Assembly: GCA_002812745.2 (NCBI GenBank)
Contig: NCSJ02000024.1
Span: forward strand, 124,001-188,000
Direction of reading: 5' to 3'
Source: Scytalidium lignicola
Lineage: Eukaryota > Ascomycota > Leotiomycetes
DNA: 64,000 nucleotides
Shown here: positions 22,703-33,687 of the stretch, piece by piece
Layout of the letters: every line of letters starts with the position of its first letter
How positions within the stretch are numbered: position 1 is the stretch's first letter
Program-made: the position numbers and the translations under genes
Notes under the pieces: model-generated
Seen by the model: the letters and a program-made list of their open reading frames with translations, nothing else
Told to the model about the DNA's origin: nothing
The model's database searches: none

Positions 22703-24383
22703 CTAAAGAGTGGCGGATGCCAAATGGAGTCCTGCAGATTTGAGCTCTGCTTCCACTTCTCTCGCAGCCAAAGTGCCAGACTCTATCGCCCCATCAATAA
22801 ACCCTCTCCAGCCATCTGAATAGTCACCGCTAGCAAACTTCAAGTTTCCCAGTTGTTCTTGCAGGGCGCCTAGATATTTTGACATGTATTCGGGTTGGAA
22901 GAAACACCAACTGCCGTTGGCTAGAGGATCATTGTTCCAATCCGTAAATATCTATACAGAAACTAGGTTTAGTAATATGTCTTGAATTTTGGGCCCCCAG
23001 AGAGCTGTGGAGATTCGATTGTACTTACGAGGTGTTTGACTTTGAAATCTGGATGGACAGATTCAACACCTTCCAACTGTTCGTGAGGACGCTGGACGGG
23101 ATCTTCTTTGCCGCCTACAAAGAAAAATACCATATGTGTGTCATCACCAGACGCTGAAAATGAGTCGCCCATACCCATCATCATATTTCCATCAGTGAAA
23201 CTGCTAGCTCCATATGAGCGCCACCGTCGCCCCTCCACTTCAGCATGAAGCTTTCGAATAGGATTGCTTCCGCTTGTAGCTACAGCCTCGGCCTTCAGTG
23301 CAGAAAGAGGTGGGTTGAAGCTGATAGTCCTCAAAACAGTGAGTGGGATCGTACATATGATCTTTTGTGCGCTGAAAACACGGCCATCGCTACAAGCCAC
23401 GGTCGCTTTCTTAGGGTTGGAGCTATCAATGGATTTGACTACTGTCGAAAAGCTGTAACACAGCTTTCCTGTCAAACAACAATCGTCAAATATATGTCTT
23501 GCGAGTCCACTTTGGCCGCACTTCAACTTATAACGGGCCATGTGGTTCACATACTCTTGATATTCGGCTCCGCCCAAGACCCACCTTTGAATGAGATCAA
23601 AGAAGCTTGCATCCTCCAGAGGGCCAGCCATAGCCACTAAAGTTCCTTCAAGTATGCGCAGCTCCTCATCAGTAAGAACTTCCTTCAACTGATTAATGCG
23701 GTCTCTGCCGGACATTTGATCATAGCGAGCAAAATCCTTTTGGTTATACGTCGGATTGTGCGGGTATGGAACGATATCTCTAGCATTTTTTCCATCAGGG
23801 TTGTGAAATATGTGTTGGGTTCTGGTTTGCAGAGCTCCCTGTTGCACTGGGTCAGCACAAATACCACCTCTTGCAGGAACGTGTTATTATACCAATTCTT
23901 CAATCGACCAATCTTTCTGGACACCATTTTTAAATGTTGCATAGGGAATGCAACCCTCAAAATACTCAAGAGAATCCTTAATCTGATCATTCAACCCGTA
24001 TCGCGTAACCTCAGCCCATACATGAGGCTGATGCCAATGGATCCATGTACCTCCCATTTCAAACCCTTGTGCATCCTTGAAAGAGGTCCATGTGCGACCA
24101 CCTATGCGATCACGAGCCTCTACAAGAAGAACCTTCCTCCCTGCGTATGCTCATTAGATACTAAAACATCAAAGGTGCAAGAGGCTTGTATAGGGACCTT
24201 ACCTTGTGCTGTTAAGTCTCTAGTTGCGGTCAGCCCAGCGTGTCCTGCTCCTACTACGATCATGTCGTACTCTGTCTTTGTACTCGCATTCAATTCACCC
24301 GGCGCAATAACTGCCGGCGTCGCCAGGCCTGCCTTTATTCCTTCTAAAGGTGAATATTCGAATCCTTCCGTAGTTGACAACAT
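22703..24383 (-). CDS. Flavin-containing amine oxidase (MAO-like)
   Basis: Exons from ATG 24383 (MLSTTEGFEYSPLEG) to the stop at 22703 assemble a complete fungal monoamine-oxidase-type protein. The dinucleotide-binding motif VVGAGHAGLTATRDL is followed, across an intron, by KVLLVEARDRIGGRTW and FEMGGTWIHWHQPHV, all FAD-site hallmarks. The middle shows the substrate-domain segment NPTYNQKDFARYDQMS, then TIPLTVLRTISFNPPL. The C-terminal exon has DYSDGWRGFIDGAIESG, the usual place of the second flavin-contacting motif. Members oxidise amines to imines, giving aldehyde, ammonia and H2O2. The frame is open upstream of ATG 24383, but I found no in-frame ATG there. It is divergent from the Zn2Cys6 regulator at 25190, suggesting the regulator may control it. 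Confidence 0.88.
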
Positions 24384-25189
24384 CCTTCCTTCCGATGATA
24401 AAGACGGGAAGTTGATGTCACGACTGTTAACAGACCGAAACAAACCTATCAAAGTGGCAATTAGTCTGATATTTGAGTGTTTGACTTTTCTTTTTAGGAA
24501 TCCAGTGTCATCAAGTCCAAGAGGAGAACAGTTATAAGAACAATGATTTTCATATGGGTACCTCACGGCCGAGAATCTTACTATAGCGGCGCGTCCTATC
24601 CTCCTATCATGCAAGACGAGCTTTACTAGTAATCAGCTCGAACCTTACAAACCCAAACCTTTCCCTCTCGTGGTTATGAACCTGATTGACACAAAGGGCC
24701 TAGTGAGAGGGTAAATAGATAGCTGTGATCCTAATCGTCTCAAAAGGCATAGTTTGAGCCTACACGAGACAAAAAAAAAAGGCATTGAAATGCGACAGTT
24801 GACTGTGGAGTTGACGTTAGCCACTGAGAGAGTTGACTGGGGACCCTAATTCCTTGGCTTTGGAAGTCGCTGTGTCTTTCCTTTTGCACCGATACAGGCG
24901 TAGTTATCGACGGCGGTTTTAGTCCTGCCCCGCTACCTAGGGAGGCTAGGAATGCAAACCAGCACTCGCATTGACCATCGTCTGGATAACCGACATCCAC
25001 TCACTTCATAGCACCGCTCGCGGTCTTGTGCCTATTTGGTTCTTCTTCTTCTTCTTCCCCCTCCTCCTCACACTGTTTCTGCGCTCAATCAGGCTCACTG
25101 GCTCGCGACACACACTCTGCGGCCGCAGCGATCCTTCTGCCACCCTAATATTCTGCCTTACGCCCAGGATTCCTCGTTCACAGTTGACC
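24384..25189. promoter_or_regulatory. Divergent promoter between amine oxidase and regulator genes
   Basis: About 800 bp separate the two start codons of a divergently transcribed pair. The plus-strand frame of the regulator is open upstream to about 24971 but has no ATG before 25190. The region carries pyrimidine-rich runs (CTTCTTCTTCTTC near 25040), common in fungal promoters. No specific operator can be assigned by eye. Confidence 0.4.
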
Positions 25190-27325
25190 ATGATCTCCGT
25201 ACTGGACTTCCACGAACGTCCGTCAAAGGTTGCTAGATCAACAACGCCACCGTCAGCTCCCCGACGTCTGTCAAAGCCAAGGAGACCTACCAGAACTAAA
25301 ACATTCTCGGGCTGCTGGACATGCCGTGCTCGCCATGTCAAATGTGATGAGCAAAGACCGTGCTGCAAGCGGTGTCTGAACAGTTCTTTAACCTGCCAGG
25401 GATATGGTCTTCGACTTTCATGGGTCAAATGCTCTCCTGATAAGGCGGAGCTTACACCTTTAGCACCACATGTCTTGAATAATTACAATACTTTGCCTCT
25501 CAACCATGGCCTCCCTAATCTTTCAGCTTCAGACATTGCGGCTGTTCTTGACAGCCTCGGGGATGGTCCAGATCTGCAAACTTCCAAGAGAATTGGGCCA
25601 TTCTCAGTCTTCCCTACGTCAGTCACACCGCGGCCTCGTCAAACACCGTCAGGTTTCCTCCCTGAGTCTATTCGGGCCCAAGATAATAAGTCAGTTTGCA
25701 ACGACTGCCGCTTTACGGCTACGTCACCTCCTTCCATATGTGATGAAAAATTCTGCAGTACACCAAAGTCCTGTAGTGATAATCATATTAGCACCATTCC
25801 ATCTTCGAGTGACGACAACAGCTCTAAATCTAATGAGGGATTTAGCTCAACTTCCGAAGTTGTAGACGAATGGCCCTCAATTCAAGTAGTAGGCGAAGTA
25901 AATCTCGAATTGCCAACTGCAGCGGGAGTGGACTATGCTGCGGGACATATTTCTCCATTCTCTTCATCCATACCTTCGTTGATATACCAGAATCGTTCAT
26001 CTTTCGGTGATGTTGACTACAATATTCGGTTAACAAACGAAGAAAGCGATCAGAACTGTCCTATGATAGAGTCTGCATCATGCTCAAATCATGGGTTCAT
26101 ATTTGATCATGGGGGTATAAATACCACTCCACAGATACAGCGTCACATAGATCTTCTTCCGGCGCCAGCTCGACAGAGGGAGTTGGTTCATCACTGGATC
26201 AGCTTCCTAGCTAAGAATTTGCAGCCGGTGGATACATCTGCCAACTTATTTTGCGATTTGATCTTGCCGATGGGAATTTCAGGTCTATTTGCGAGCTCTA
26301 AGGAGTCAAATGGAAGGATCGCCCTCTTCCATGCCTTGTGCTCTACTGCAGCCTACAGTCTTCTGCAACTTACAGGAACAAATGGTGTTTACGATGATCT
26401 CGCCTTGAAGCATGACCAGCTCGCAATTATACACCTACACCACAGTATTTCTTGCGATAGTGAAGTTCAAGATGAAGCGCTCCCACTTGCAATCGTGATG
26501 CACATTGTAAGTTCGACAGTCTCTGGTAGGGCAAGTGAGTGGAGAAGTCATATTCTAGGTGCTATCAAATGGTTACTGAATATGAGCTCCAGCAGTCGAA
26601 AGCCACAGAAACTTGTCTCTCCGTTGGTCTCCCCGTTGGTCTCCCAAGTAATCCTTGCTGCGGTGGTGCCTGGCAATGTTGACCTGCCCATGGATATCTT
26701 GTCATTCCTCAATATAAACGCTGGAGATGTAGATTATATTGGTCCAAAGTCTGGGCTAAGCCGGTATATGTTACACAATCTTTTAGAGATCACGCGATTG
26801 AGGCGAGCCAAAGCTGCACCAGAACCACAAGAGCTTGCGACTTTAGAAGGGCAGATCTATCTCGAGGACCCTAAACTGCGGTATCTAGATACGATAGACA
26901 GCGAGGTAGATGCAATTGCGAATGAGTTGTCAACGTTTAAGCAGCATTTGGCGGATGTCTTTTACTACGCAACATTGATCTATTTCAAGCGTGCACTCAT
27001 GAAGGTGCCACGTAGCGAAGTACAAGATGTGGTGGAAAAAGCCCTCCGAGAACTTGAAGCAATGGAGAATACGAACCATAGTTCATGTAGCGGATGTATA
27101 TCTGCGTGGCCCTGTGTCGTTATTGCCACGGAGTGTGAGGCACCGACGCAGCGAGAGCGGGCGATCAAATGGTTCAGGCAAAAGAGAAGACATGGATTCA
27201 ACAACATGAACGTTGCGTGCACAATCTCTATGACGGTATGGCAAATGCGCCATCTACCTGGGAATGAGAATCTCTACTGGCAAGACATGGATCTGGATCC
27301 AGAACTTGATGCTCTTCTATTATAG
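25190..27325 (+). CDS. Zn2Cys6 transcription factor (fungal_trans_2/ArcA-like)
   Basis: A single exon of 711 codons from ATG 25190. The zinc cluster lies at about residues 42-69, SGCWTCRARHVKCDEQRP followed by CCKRCLNSSLTC, with CX2CX6CX5-6CX2CX6C spacing, preceded by a basic stretch (RRLSKPRRPTRTKTFSG). This arrangement is typical of regulators related to the arginine-catabolism factor ArcA/ARG2, although the target cannot be inferred. A Ser-rich low-complexity region (about residues 180-240) precedes a helical effector region with VHHWISFLAKNLQPVD and IALFHALCSTAAYSLLQL. A small internal repeat (LVSPLVSPLVS) sits near residue 480. It is nuclear and likely controls neighbours, first of all the divergent amine oxidase gene. 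Confidence 0.9.
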   Translation: MISVLDFHERPSKVARSTTPPSAPRRLSKPRRPTRTKTFSGCWTCRARHVKCDEQRPCCKRCLNSSLTCQGYGLRLSWVKCSPDKAELTPLAPHVLNNYNTLPLNHGLPNLSASDIAAVLDSLGDGPDLQTSKRIGPFSVFPTSVTPRPRQTPSGFLPESIRAQDNKSVCNDCRFTATSPPSICDEKFCSTPKSCSDNHISTIPSSSDDNSSKSNEGFSSTSEVVDEWPSIQVVGEVNLELPTAAGVDYAAGHISPFSSSIPSLIYQNRSSFGDVDYNIRLTNEESDQNCPMIESASCSNHGFIFDHGGINTTPQIQRHIDLLPAPARQRELVHHWISFLAKNLQPVDTSANLFCDLILPMGISGLFASSKESNGRIALFHALCSTAAYSLLQLTGTNGVYDDLALKHDQLAIIHLHHSISCDSEVQDEALPLAIVMHIVSSTVSGRASEWRSHILGAIKWLLNMSSSSRKPQKLVSPLVSPLVSQVILAAVVPGNVDLPMDILSFLNINAGDVDYIGPKSGLSRYMLHNLLEITRLRRAKAAPEPQELATLEGQIYLEDPKLRYLDTIDSEVDAIANELSTFKQHLADVFYYATLIYFKRALMKVPRSEVQDVVEKALRELEAMENTNHSSCSGCISAWPCVVIATECEAPTQRERAIKWFRQKRRHGFNNMNVACTISMTVWQMRHLPGNENLYWQDMDLDPELDALLL

Positions 27326-27350
27326 TGTATTATAGTGTATTATAGTGTAA
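27317..27350 (+). repeat. Triple 10-bp tandem repeat across the regulator's stop codon
   Basis: The unit TATTATAGTG occurs three times in a row beginning at about 27317. The first copy contains the TAG stop codon of the upstream gene. Likely slippage; no function is suggested. Confidence 0.7.
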
Positions 27351-27885
27351 TGGGTCTGAGTTGTTGAAGGTCTCGAGGCTACAGGCCCTTAGCCAATACT
27401 ATCGATGACGAAGACCGTCATTAAACATTGCCTTACGGACGTATTGTAAACGTACGAGTACCTGTGAAATGCGCACCCGATTAACTCCGCAAACTCCATG
27501 GCAACGCGCACCAATTCCAAGCTAAAGTTAGACGCAAAAATAGTTGTTCCCAGCAACTCACGTCTGTGAACTCATCTTATCAGAGGTCGGAGCGCGTGCG
27601 GCAGCAGCTTCTCATATAAATAGTATGGTACAGAGCTTCATTATCCATAGGAGGCACAGTCCGTAGTGTATGCCTTAGATCTCCAACCGTTATGTACAGT
27701 TATGTAAGCATTTACGTTATCCTAGCTCTCACTGCCATCTCCGCCTCACGATAACAATGTTAACGTTATGAGATCAATTGTGGTTCATTAGATAATTTGC
27801 TCTAATCAACAGTGATAAAGCTAGTTAATCAGGCTACTATTGGCTCAAGGCCTTCAGGACCTTAGTTTATCGCGGAAAAGAAAAT
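27326..27885. other. Intergenic region between two regulator genes
   Basis: About 560 bp, promoter of the second regulator. No gene, RNA or mobile element recognised. Confidence 0.4.
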
Positions 27886-30614
27886 ATGTTAGAGATTACC
27901 AACCAGGACGCTGAAGAGAGATCGAAAAACACCACGGATGATGCGGATAGTAGGAAGATCAAATCTAAACGGTCTCGTTATGTAAGAATAGCTTGGTTTG
28001 TGCCCATTGACTCTATATTCTTTCTCTTTAGCTTCAATTCCCCTCTGTTTAGTCAGATAACAACCGCTGATACTTTTCATAATTAGCAATGAATGCAAGC
28101 GGCGGAAGGTCAAATGTGATGGCCAAGATCCTTGCCGGCAGTGTAGTGCCCAGCTCGCTCAGTGTTCTTACCGTGCTCATCCTCAGAACAACGATCTGCT
28201 AGGCTGGGAGTGGGTTCTCTGACTTCTGCGGATCTAGTCGACGTGAAGCTAATGCGATGGTAGCGAATTTCAGCTCATGAGTGCAGAAATGCGTAGCATG
28301 CGGGAAGGCCCTTTTAATCCTCAACTCGCTTTTGATGTGTCTCAAACGAGTCTCCCAGCAAAAGGCCTAGGTACAGCAGCGTCTGAAGCCGCCCCTGGCG
28401 AAGACGAAGTCTTAAAGTGCAGGGGACTGGGCCGTGGTCCCGGTCGAATCAAGTCATGCACTCAATGCCGGCGACAAAAAGTGCTCTCTCATTCTTCACC
28501 ATCACCCCCCTGAAATAAAGCTAATTCAACTGTTAGATGAAATGTAACGCCTCCCAACATCCGGGAGCTCCATGCTCCCGGTGCCTCAAGATGGGTTTGA
28601 GTTGTGTGGTCACGCAATCATGGTCACGTATCAATCAACGAACGCAAGTTGTCTGTTCTCCATTTCGCGTCCAACGTCATTCTAATACAGTTTTAGGAAG
28701 GCTCACTTAGCTGGAAAGAATGAAGAGCCGCGGAGACGGTTAACTCAACGTAGATTGCACACCGATCATCCAGTCGCGATTACGCCAGCAGCCGATATCG
28801 AAGAGAATCCTCAAAATACTTCGTTGATTGACGACTCAGATTTTCTGTCTATAACTCACAAACAAAGTGCATCAGATGGAATCTCAAATCCTACCATGAC
28901 CACATCAATGGACGTGGTCTTCCCTTGTGATTCTCACGAGTTGTTAGATGGACTTTCGAAGCCAACCACGAACTACTGTCTTCAACTGTAAGTCTAACAG
29001 CACAGGTGCTGCCAAGGAACAGGTTGCTTAATTTGTCTTGTTAGATTTTTCAAACATTACGCCTCATTTCTGCCTGGTATATTTCCTTCCGATATCGCTT
29101 TTATGAGCTATCATGCTCAGTCCCCTTTCCTATTCTGGACTATGGCTTGCACTGGTGCCCGTCGTTTTCATGATGTAGGATATTTTCAACAAGCTGCAAG
29201 TAAAGTTCGAGAGCTGGTAACTGCTAGCATTCTACAAATCCAGGATCCGATCCAGACCATCCAAGCAATCTTAATATTGTGTCTGTGGCCTCTGCCAGTT
29301 GATACTATGTGGAAAGACCCTTCCCACACGATGGCTGGTGCAGCAATGCAACTGGCAATACAAAATGGTCTTCACAAATTCAGGCATGAGCAGGACTTCA
29401 GTAGAACTCAAATTAATAGCAACGACCGAAATACGAGACCATTTCGTGTTTATCTTTGGATTCATTGTGTGATTCATTTTCAAAGGTCTGTCAGATGTCT
29501 CTCATCAATTTTAGTGTTACTGACTTTTGTAGAACGAGCATTTGCGATGGCCTCCCCTTTTCATCGATTTTGGATTCGTGGCCTGGAGAGACGGAGGCTT
29601 CGCTGCAACTAATTGATAATCAACGTCTTGTTTCTAGGTATAGGTTGCATCGACTCCAAATAAGAGCAATAACTACAATCACACAAAATCACGACGTGCA
29701 GGAAGCGCAGGGTTGTAATGGTATTTCTACACTCATAAATGTGTTTGACTCTCAGATCCAAGAGATCGACCCTTCCACAACCGATCTTACCTGTAAGTTT
29801 CACAGTTCGCCCGCAAGATGCAAGCTGAAAGGATATCCTAGTTCAAATGGCAGTCAAGTTTAGTCGGCTATCACTTCTTGTATTCCATTTATTTGGTCCT
29901 GAAAGCGACGCTATGCTGGCAGGAGCAGTCTGTTTGTTCAATGTATGCAAGGAAATCCTCGACCTAACAGCGAGGCTCGATGCCACACAATCGTTTGCAT
30001 GGTACTCTACACATTATCACATGAGAATGATATTACTGGCAGCCTTTTGCGTGCTCCGAATCATGAGGAGCAAACTGCGTGAGATGATACCAGTCAACGA
30101 AGCGGAGCAATCACTGTTCAAAGCAATCAACTTTGTGAAAAGCAGATCCACACAAACAACAGACCTTGATGCCAAATATGCAATCATTCTGAAACAGCTA
30201 TACTCTAGCACCACCGCATTCAGAAGGGAGGACGGGGAAATTGATGGTCTCCGTCTAGACATCCGCAGCCGTTTGGTAAGAACATTGGCATTCTAATGTC
30301 CTGATATATGTGTTGATCAAAAACAGTTCATGAGCATCGCCTTTGACAGTTTCTGGTGGTGGCGGGCAGAATTTGATGGCCGACCCAGCCCTTACCCGTT
30401 ACCTGCTGCCACTGTCACTAACGACGACGGCTCTACAGGACCAGCTGCAGCAATGCAGAGAGGAAACGTTGGTGACGAACTGGATCCATCCATGACGCTT
30501 TGCGGTAACGCATACGATGTTTTCTCACCGTACGAGGACCTTTCAAATTGGCATTGGCCAGCTGCTCTAACCTTCGAAGATGGTGAGTACATATCGACCG
30601 TGCCACTCTCCTAA
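27886..30614 (+). CDS. Transcription factor with two Zn2Cys6 clusters (War1/Leu3-like effector region)
   Basis: The first exon (27886-27995) and the exon starting at 28087 encode IACNECKRRKVKCDGQDPC plus RQCSAQLAQC, a CX2CX6CX5CX2CX6C cluster. The frame continues, via an intron 28214-28273 with phase-0 borders, into LMSAEMRSMREG. The next exons (28274-28480, then 28537 on) encode a second cluster, SCTQCRRQKMKCNASQ followed by HPGAPCSRCLKMGLSC. That CX2CX6CX9CX2CX6C spacing is typical of War1/Leu3-type factors. The C-terminal effector region shows FFKHYASFLPGIFP, SPLFLFWTM-like SPFLFWTMACTGARR and further exons to SNWHWPAALTF. A protein with two different clusters is unusual. Alternatively the first cluster is a small separate gene or relic stopping at 28222 (TGA), with the main gene starting at ATG 28277. 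Exon joins after 29480 are approximate. Confidence 0.72.
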
Positions 30615-31228
30615 ATTCAGTGGGGCCGGAGATCGGACACCGGCTCGGAATCTCGCAATATTTCCGGCTTAGGGTCAGAGTACACTTACGTACAAAATCC
30701 TGGAAAATGGAATGTGCAGATCCGCAACAAATATCGGACTTCAGGCTATAGCCATCTTGCTACCATTTCACCCTCAAGTAGCATGACGTATGATTTACCA
30801 GATTGAACTTATGATCCCGCTGTTGTCAGTGTGTGGCTCAGAGTTTGTTCAACTTGATATGCAGCTAGCGATTCCTCAATGTTACAAGCATTCTCTATGT
30901 GGACTTAACGAATGTATTGAACTAGACCAAAGAGCTGGTGGTAAGGCGTTTGTAGCATATCAGTGATAAGAATATCGGTCGGATTTTACGTAGCCTAACT
31001 CCTCGAAGTCGGAGCTGTATATATACAAATAGTTCTGGTTTCTGACATATTATAAGAGTCCGCTAGGAAAGTCTCGAATTATATAGAAACATATGATGAG
31101 CGCAGACGTGTCTCGAGATATCAGCTTTTGGAAACCGCCATACAACATAGTAGTGCATAATATAAGAATGAATACTGCTCGATGACCTTAATTCGATATG
31201 TTCTCATCCTCCGTGCGAGATCACCAAT
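30615..31228. other. Intergenic region, nothing recognised
   Basis: About 600 bp between convergent genes. An extra short terminal exon of the regulator after 30640 cannot be excluded, because GTGAGT at 30584 could be a donor. Confidence 0.4.
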
Positions 31229-31816
31229 TTAATTGCTCTTGAAATAGTTAACCGCCACCACCGGCCCAAGCTTTGCTTCCTTCTCCCACGCATCTAGACT
31301 GTATCTCATTCGATGCCAATTCGACAAATTCGCTCCATTAGGCGGTGCATATTTCTTCCCTTCGAAACCATTTGGCTGCTCGTACAAGAAGAATACGTAG
31401 CGATGTGGTCCACTTCCAGGTGGTGGTGCAGGCCCGATGTAGTTGGCGACGAACAGCTCTGTAGCTTTCAAAGATAAGGAGCCCGTGGTGGTTTGCAGAC
31501 CAGGCTGGATCCAGTGGAGAATGGGACCGAGGACATCGAAGGATACGAAAGGAGCGTCGATGTCGAGAGCGACCACCATATAGGTTTTGGAAGGGTCAGG
31601 GACCTGGAAGTCAAGTTCAGGTGGAGACTGAGCATCTGGATTTAGGTCAAATTTTTCAATTTTTGCTCTCTAGTAATGTTGTGAGGCAAACTTACCAGCC
31701 TTGGGGATATATGCACCTGGCGTTGGCTTGTGTTTGCCCACGACCAAACCTAGAACCTTAGATGGATCATTTTCGATAAGCGCCAAGCTTTGCCTAACAC
31801 TTTGATTAGAAGGCAT
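31229..31816 (-). CDS. Phosphatidylethanolamine-binding protein (PEBP) family
   Basis: Two exons from ATG 31816 (MPSNQSVRQSLALIEND) to TAA at 31229-31231, joined across a GTAAGT...CCAG intron, give roughly 170 residues. The ligand-pocket signatures are present in slightly altered form: VALDIDAPFVSF in place of DPDAPS, followed by LHWIQPGL, and GSGPHRYVFFLYEQP (the GxHRYVF block). C-terminal YFKSN. PEBP proteins bind anionic groups of lipids or act as kinase/protease regulators; fungal members are mostly uncharacterised. It sits alone between a regulator and an amidohydrolase relic, so the context adds little. An atypical Ile in DPDAP (DIDAP) may affect the pocket. Confidence 0.85.
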
Positions 31817-32661
31817 AGTATATCGCAGATATTAGACTCAATTCGGCATTCGCAGAGTTAGCAGCTTGAAGGGAGAGGATTGGGCAGGATGAAGGGAGTT
31901 CGCTGGCTCTCTTTGTTGCGCAACTGCAATGAAAAAAAGGTCTTGCGAAACGAACGAAATTCTTTCACTCATGTAACATCTCTGATTTGACCCGGAGATT
32001 AGCTTATAAACCCCGCTGTCAATATCAATCAAAATAGGTAAGGTATTGTAGTACTGTTGGACCAGAATGGGAGTGTTTCGGAATCGTCGTCGATCTTCGG
32101 CGAAGTAACGGAACTGAAAGCCGGAGATTCCGTCAATTTAGCATCGCACTGCACAAACAATATGCAATGTGCAGTACTATATCGATATCACTATTATTTC
32201 AAGTTTACGAATAGAGCAAATTTGTCTTTCTAGGATCCGTCTTAAAGATACTCATATTCGTTATTCCAATCCTTGTTGCTGAAGAGATCAGGATGAGAAA
32301 AGTTAATCTATTCCCGAAGCCTAGAGAAGTGACCGCAAGGATATGCTTTACTGTAGCACTGACGGCTGTATCAATAAAACAAGTATAGACTATTGACCCA
32401 CATTAGATATTTCCACTATTGTGCGTAGGCGCGTTGCGAGATAAATGTAGGAATAGATTTAAATAAAGATAGGGATGTAATTCTCAAGTTTTCAATACAA
32501 TAAGGCCGGACTTAATACAAAGATTACTCTAGTTGATGAGGATAAGTTACCTTCTACAGCTTACGAAATAGCTACGGTATAAGGTTAGTTCTTCAAATAG
32601 CAGATCCGGGCCAAACATAGGTATTCGCAACTAGTTCCTCTGTTGTTGCAGCAAATGACTC
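31817..32661. other. Intergenic region, nothing recognised
   Basis: About 845 bp of AT-rich sequence with only short unsupported frames. Contains the PEBP promoter on its left side. Confidence 0.4.
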
Positions 32662-33687
32662 CTAGATCTTCAGGAGTTTCCTCGCATTTCCTTGTACAAA
32701 CTGCTCCATCTCATCCTTAGAAAACAAGCCACTACGTGCCAACTCTTCAATAAACCTCCAGCCCGTCATATTAGTCTCAAATGGTGTATCCACACTATAC
32801 AACACCCTCTCCAGCGGTGTGACTTTCAATAACATCTCCAGTGTTCGCACACTAAAAATACCACTCGTTGTCACCCACACATTGCGCTCCCACACGCGCC
32901 GAAAGCTTCCCAACCCATCACGCTCAAAGAACTTCAGCCGTGCAATTCGGTCAATCATCATTGGAATCATCTCGTCCATATGCCCAATTACAATCTTTAG
33001 ACGTGGGAATTGTTGGAATAACCCAGCGGCATATAGTTTCACAACGTGTAATCCAAGATACTCATGCTACCCCCAGGCCCCAGTAGACAAGCCTTGCGCA
33101 ACGGCTCTGGAGAACCCGCCCTCCGCTCCATTGAAGCGCGCAGCCATAACGCTATCTGAGGCCGGCGCAGGGTGTAGGTATATGGGGACATCGAGGCGCT
33201 CTGCTGCCGCGAAAACAGGCTAGAACCGTTTGTCGTCGTAGTGCGTCATGTCAGGAAGGTGGTGGTCATCGACCATCGCACCCACCAACCCCAGCTCTGT
33301 CACAGCACGCTCGAGCTCGAGTGCGGCCTCTTCGGGGTCTGCCATGGCAAGTACGGCCCAGCCGGCGAAACGGGTTGGATGAGCCTTGATGACGGTGGAG
33401 AGTTCATTGTTGGCAGCGCGGCAGCCAAAAGAGTTTTCCACTCCTATTCCTGGGAGCTGGGATAGGACTTGTATTAAGACATGGCCAGCGTCCATGTCTG
33501 CTAGGCGCTCAGTATCATGGTCGAGCAGGGCACGGCGTTGTTTAGGAAAGGTCTTCCAGATCTCAGTGTAGAAGGGGGATTCGTCACCAAGAGCACGAAA
33601 GGTGGCATGTTCTTCGAGTGTGATGCAGCTGGAAGGAAGGAGGTCGGCGTTATTTTGGGTCTGAGAAGTTTGTTGTAGTAAGTCCAT
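32662..33687 (-). pseudogene. Amidohydrolase-2 / decarboxylase family, two in-frame TAG codons
   Basis: One frame from ATG 33687 to TAG 32662 reads through a whole amidohydrolase-2 protein (about 340 codons). These are zinc or manganese enzymes related to 2,3-dihydroxybenzoate and 6-methylsalicylate decarboxylases. Landmarks are the metal-site ITLEEHATF, the segment RLDVPIYLHP, VIGHMDEMIPM with the catalytic His-Asp region, and LYSVDTPFE near the C-terminus. Two TAG codons interrupt it, one after THYDDKRF (33221-33223) and one after STGAWG (33067-33069). At the second, homologues have Trp. TGG to TAG is a CpA-to-TpA change on the other strand, so both fit repeat-induced-type mutation. There is no intron signal that could remove them, and the coding is otherwise intact, so inactivation is recent or these are errors. 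Confidence 0.72.
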
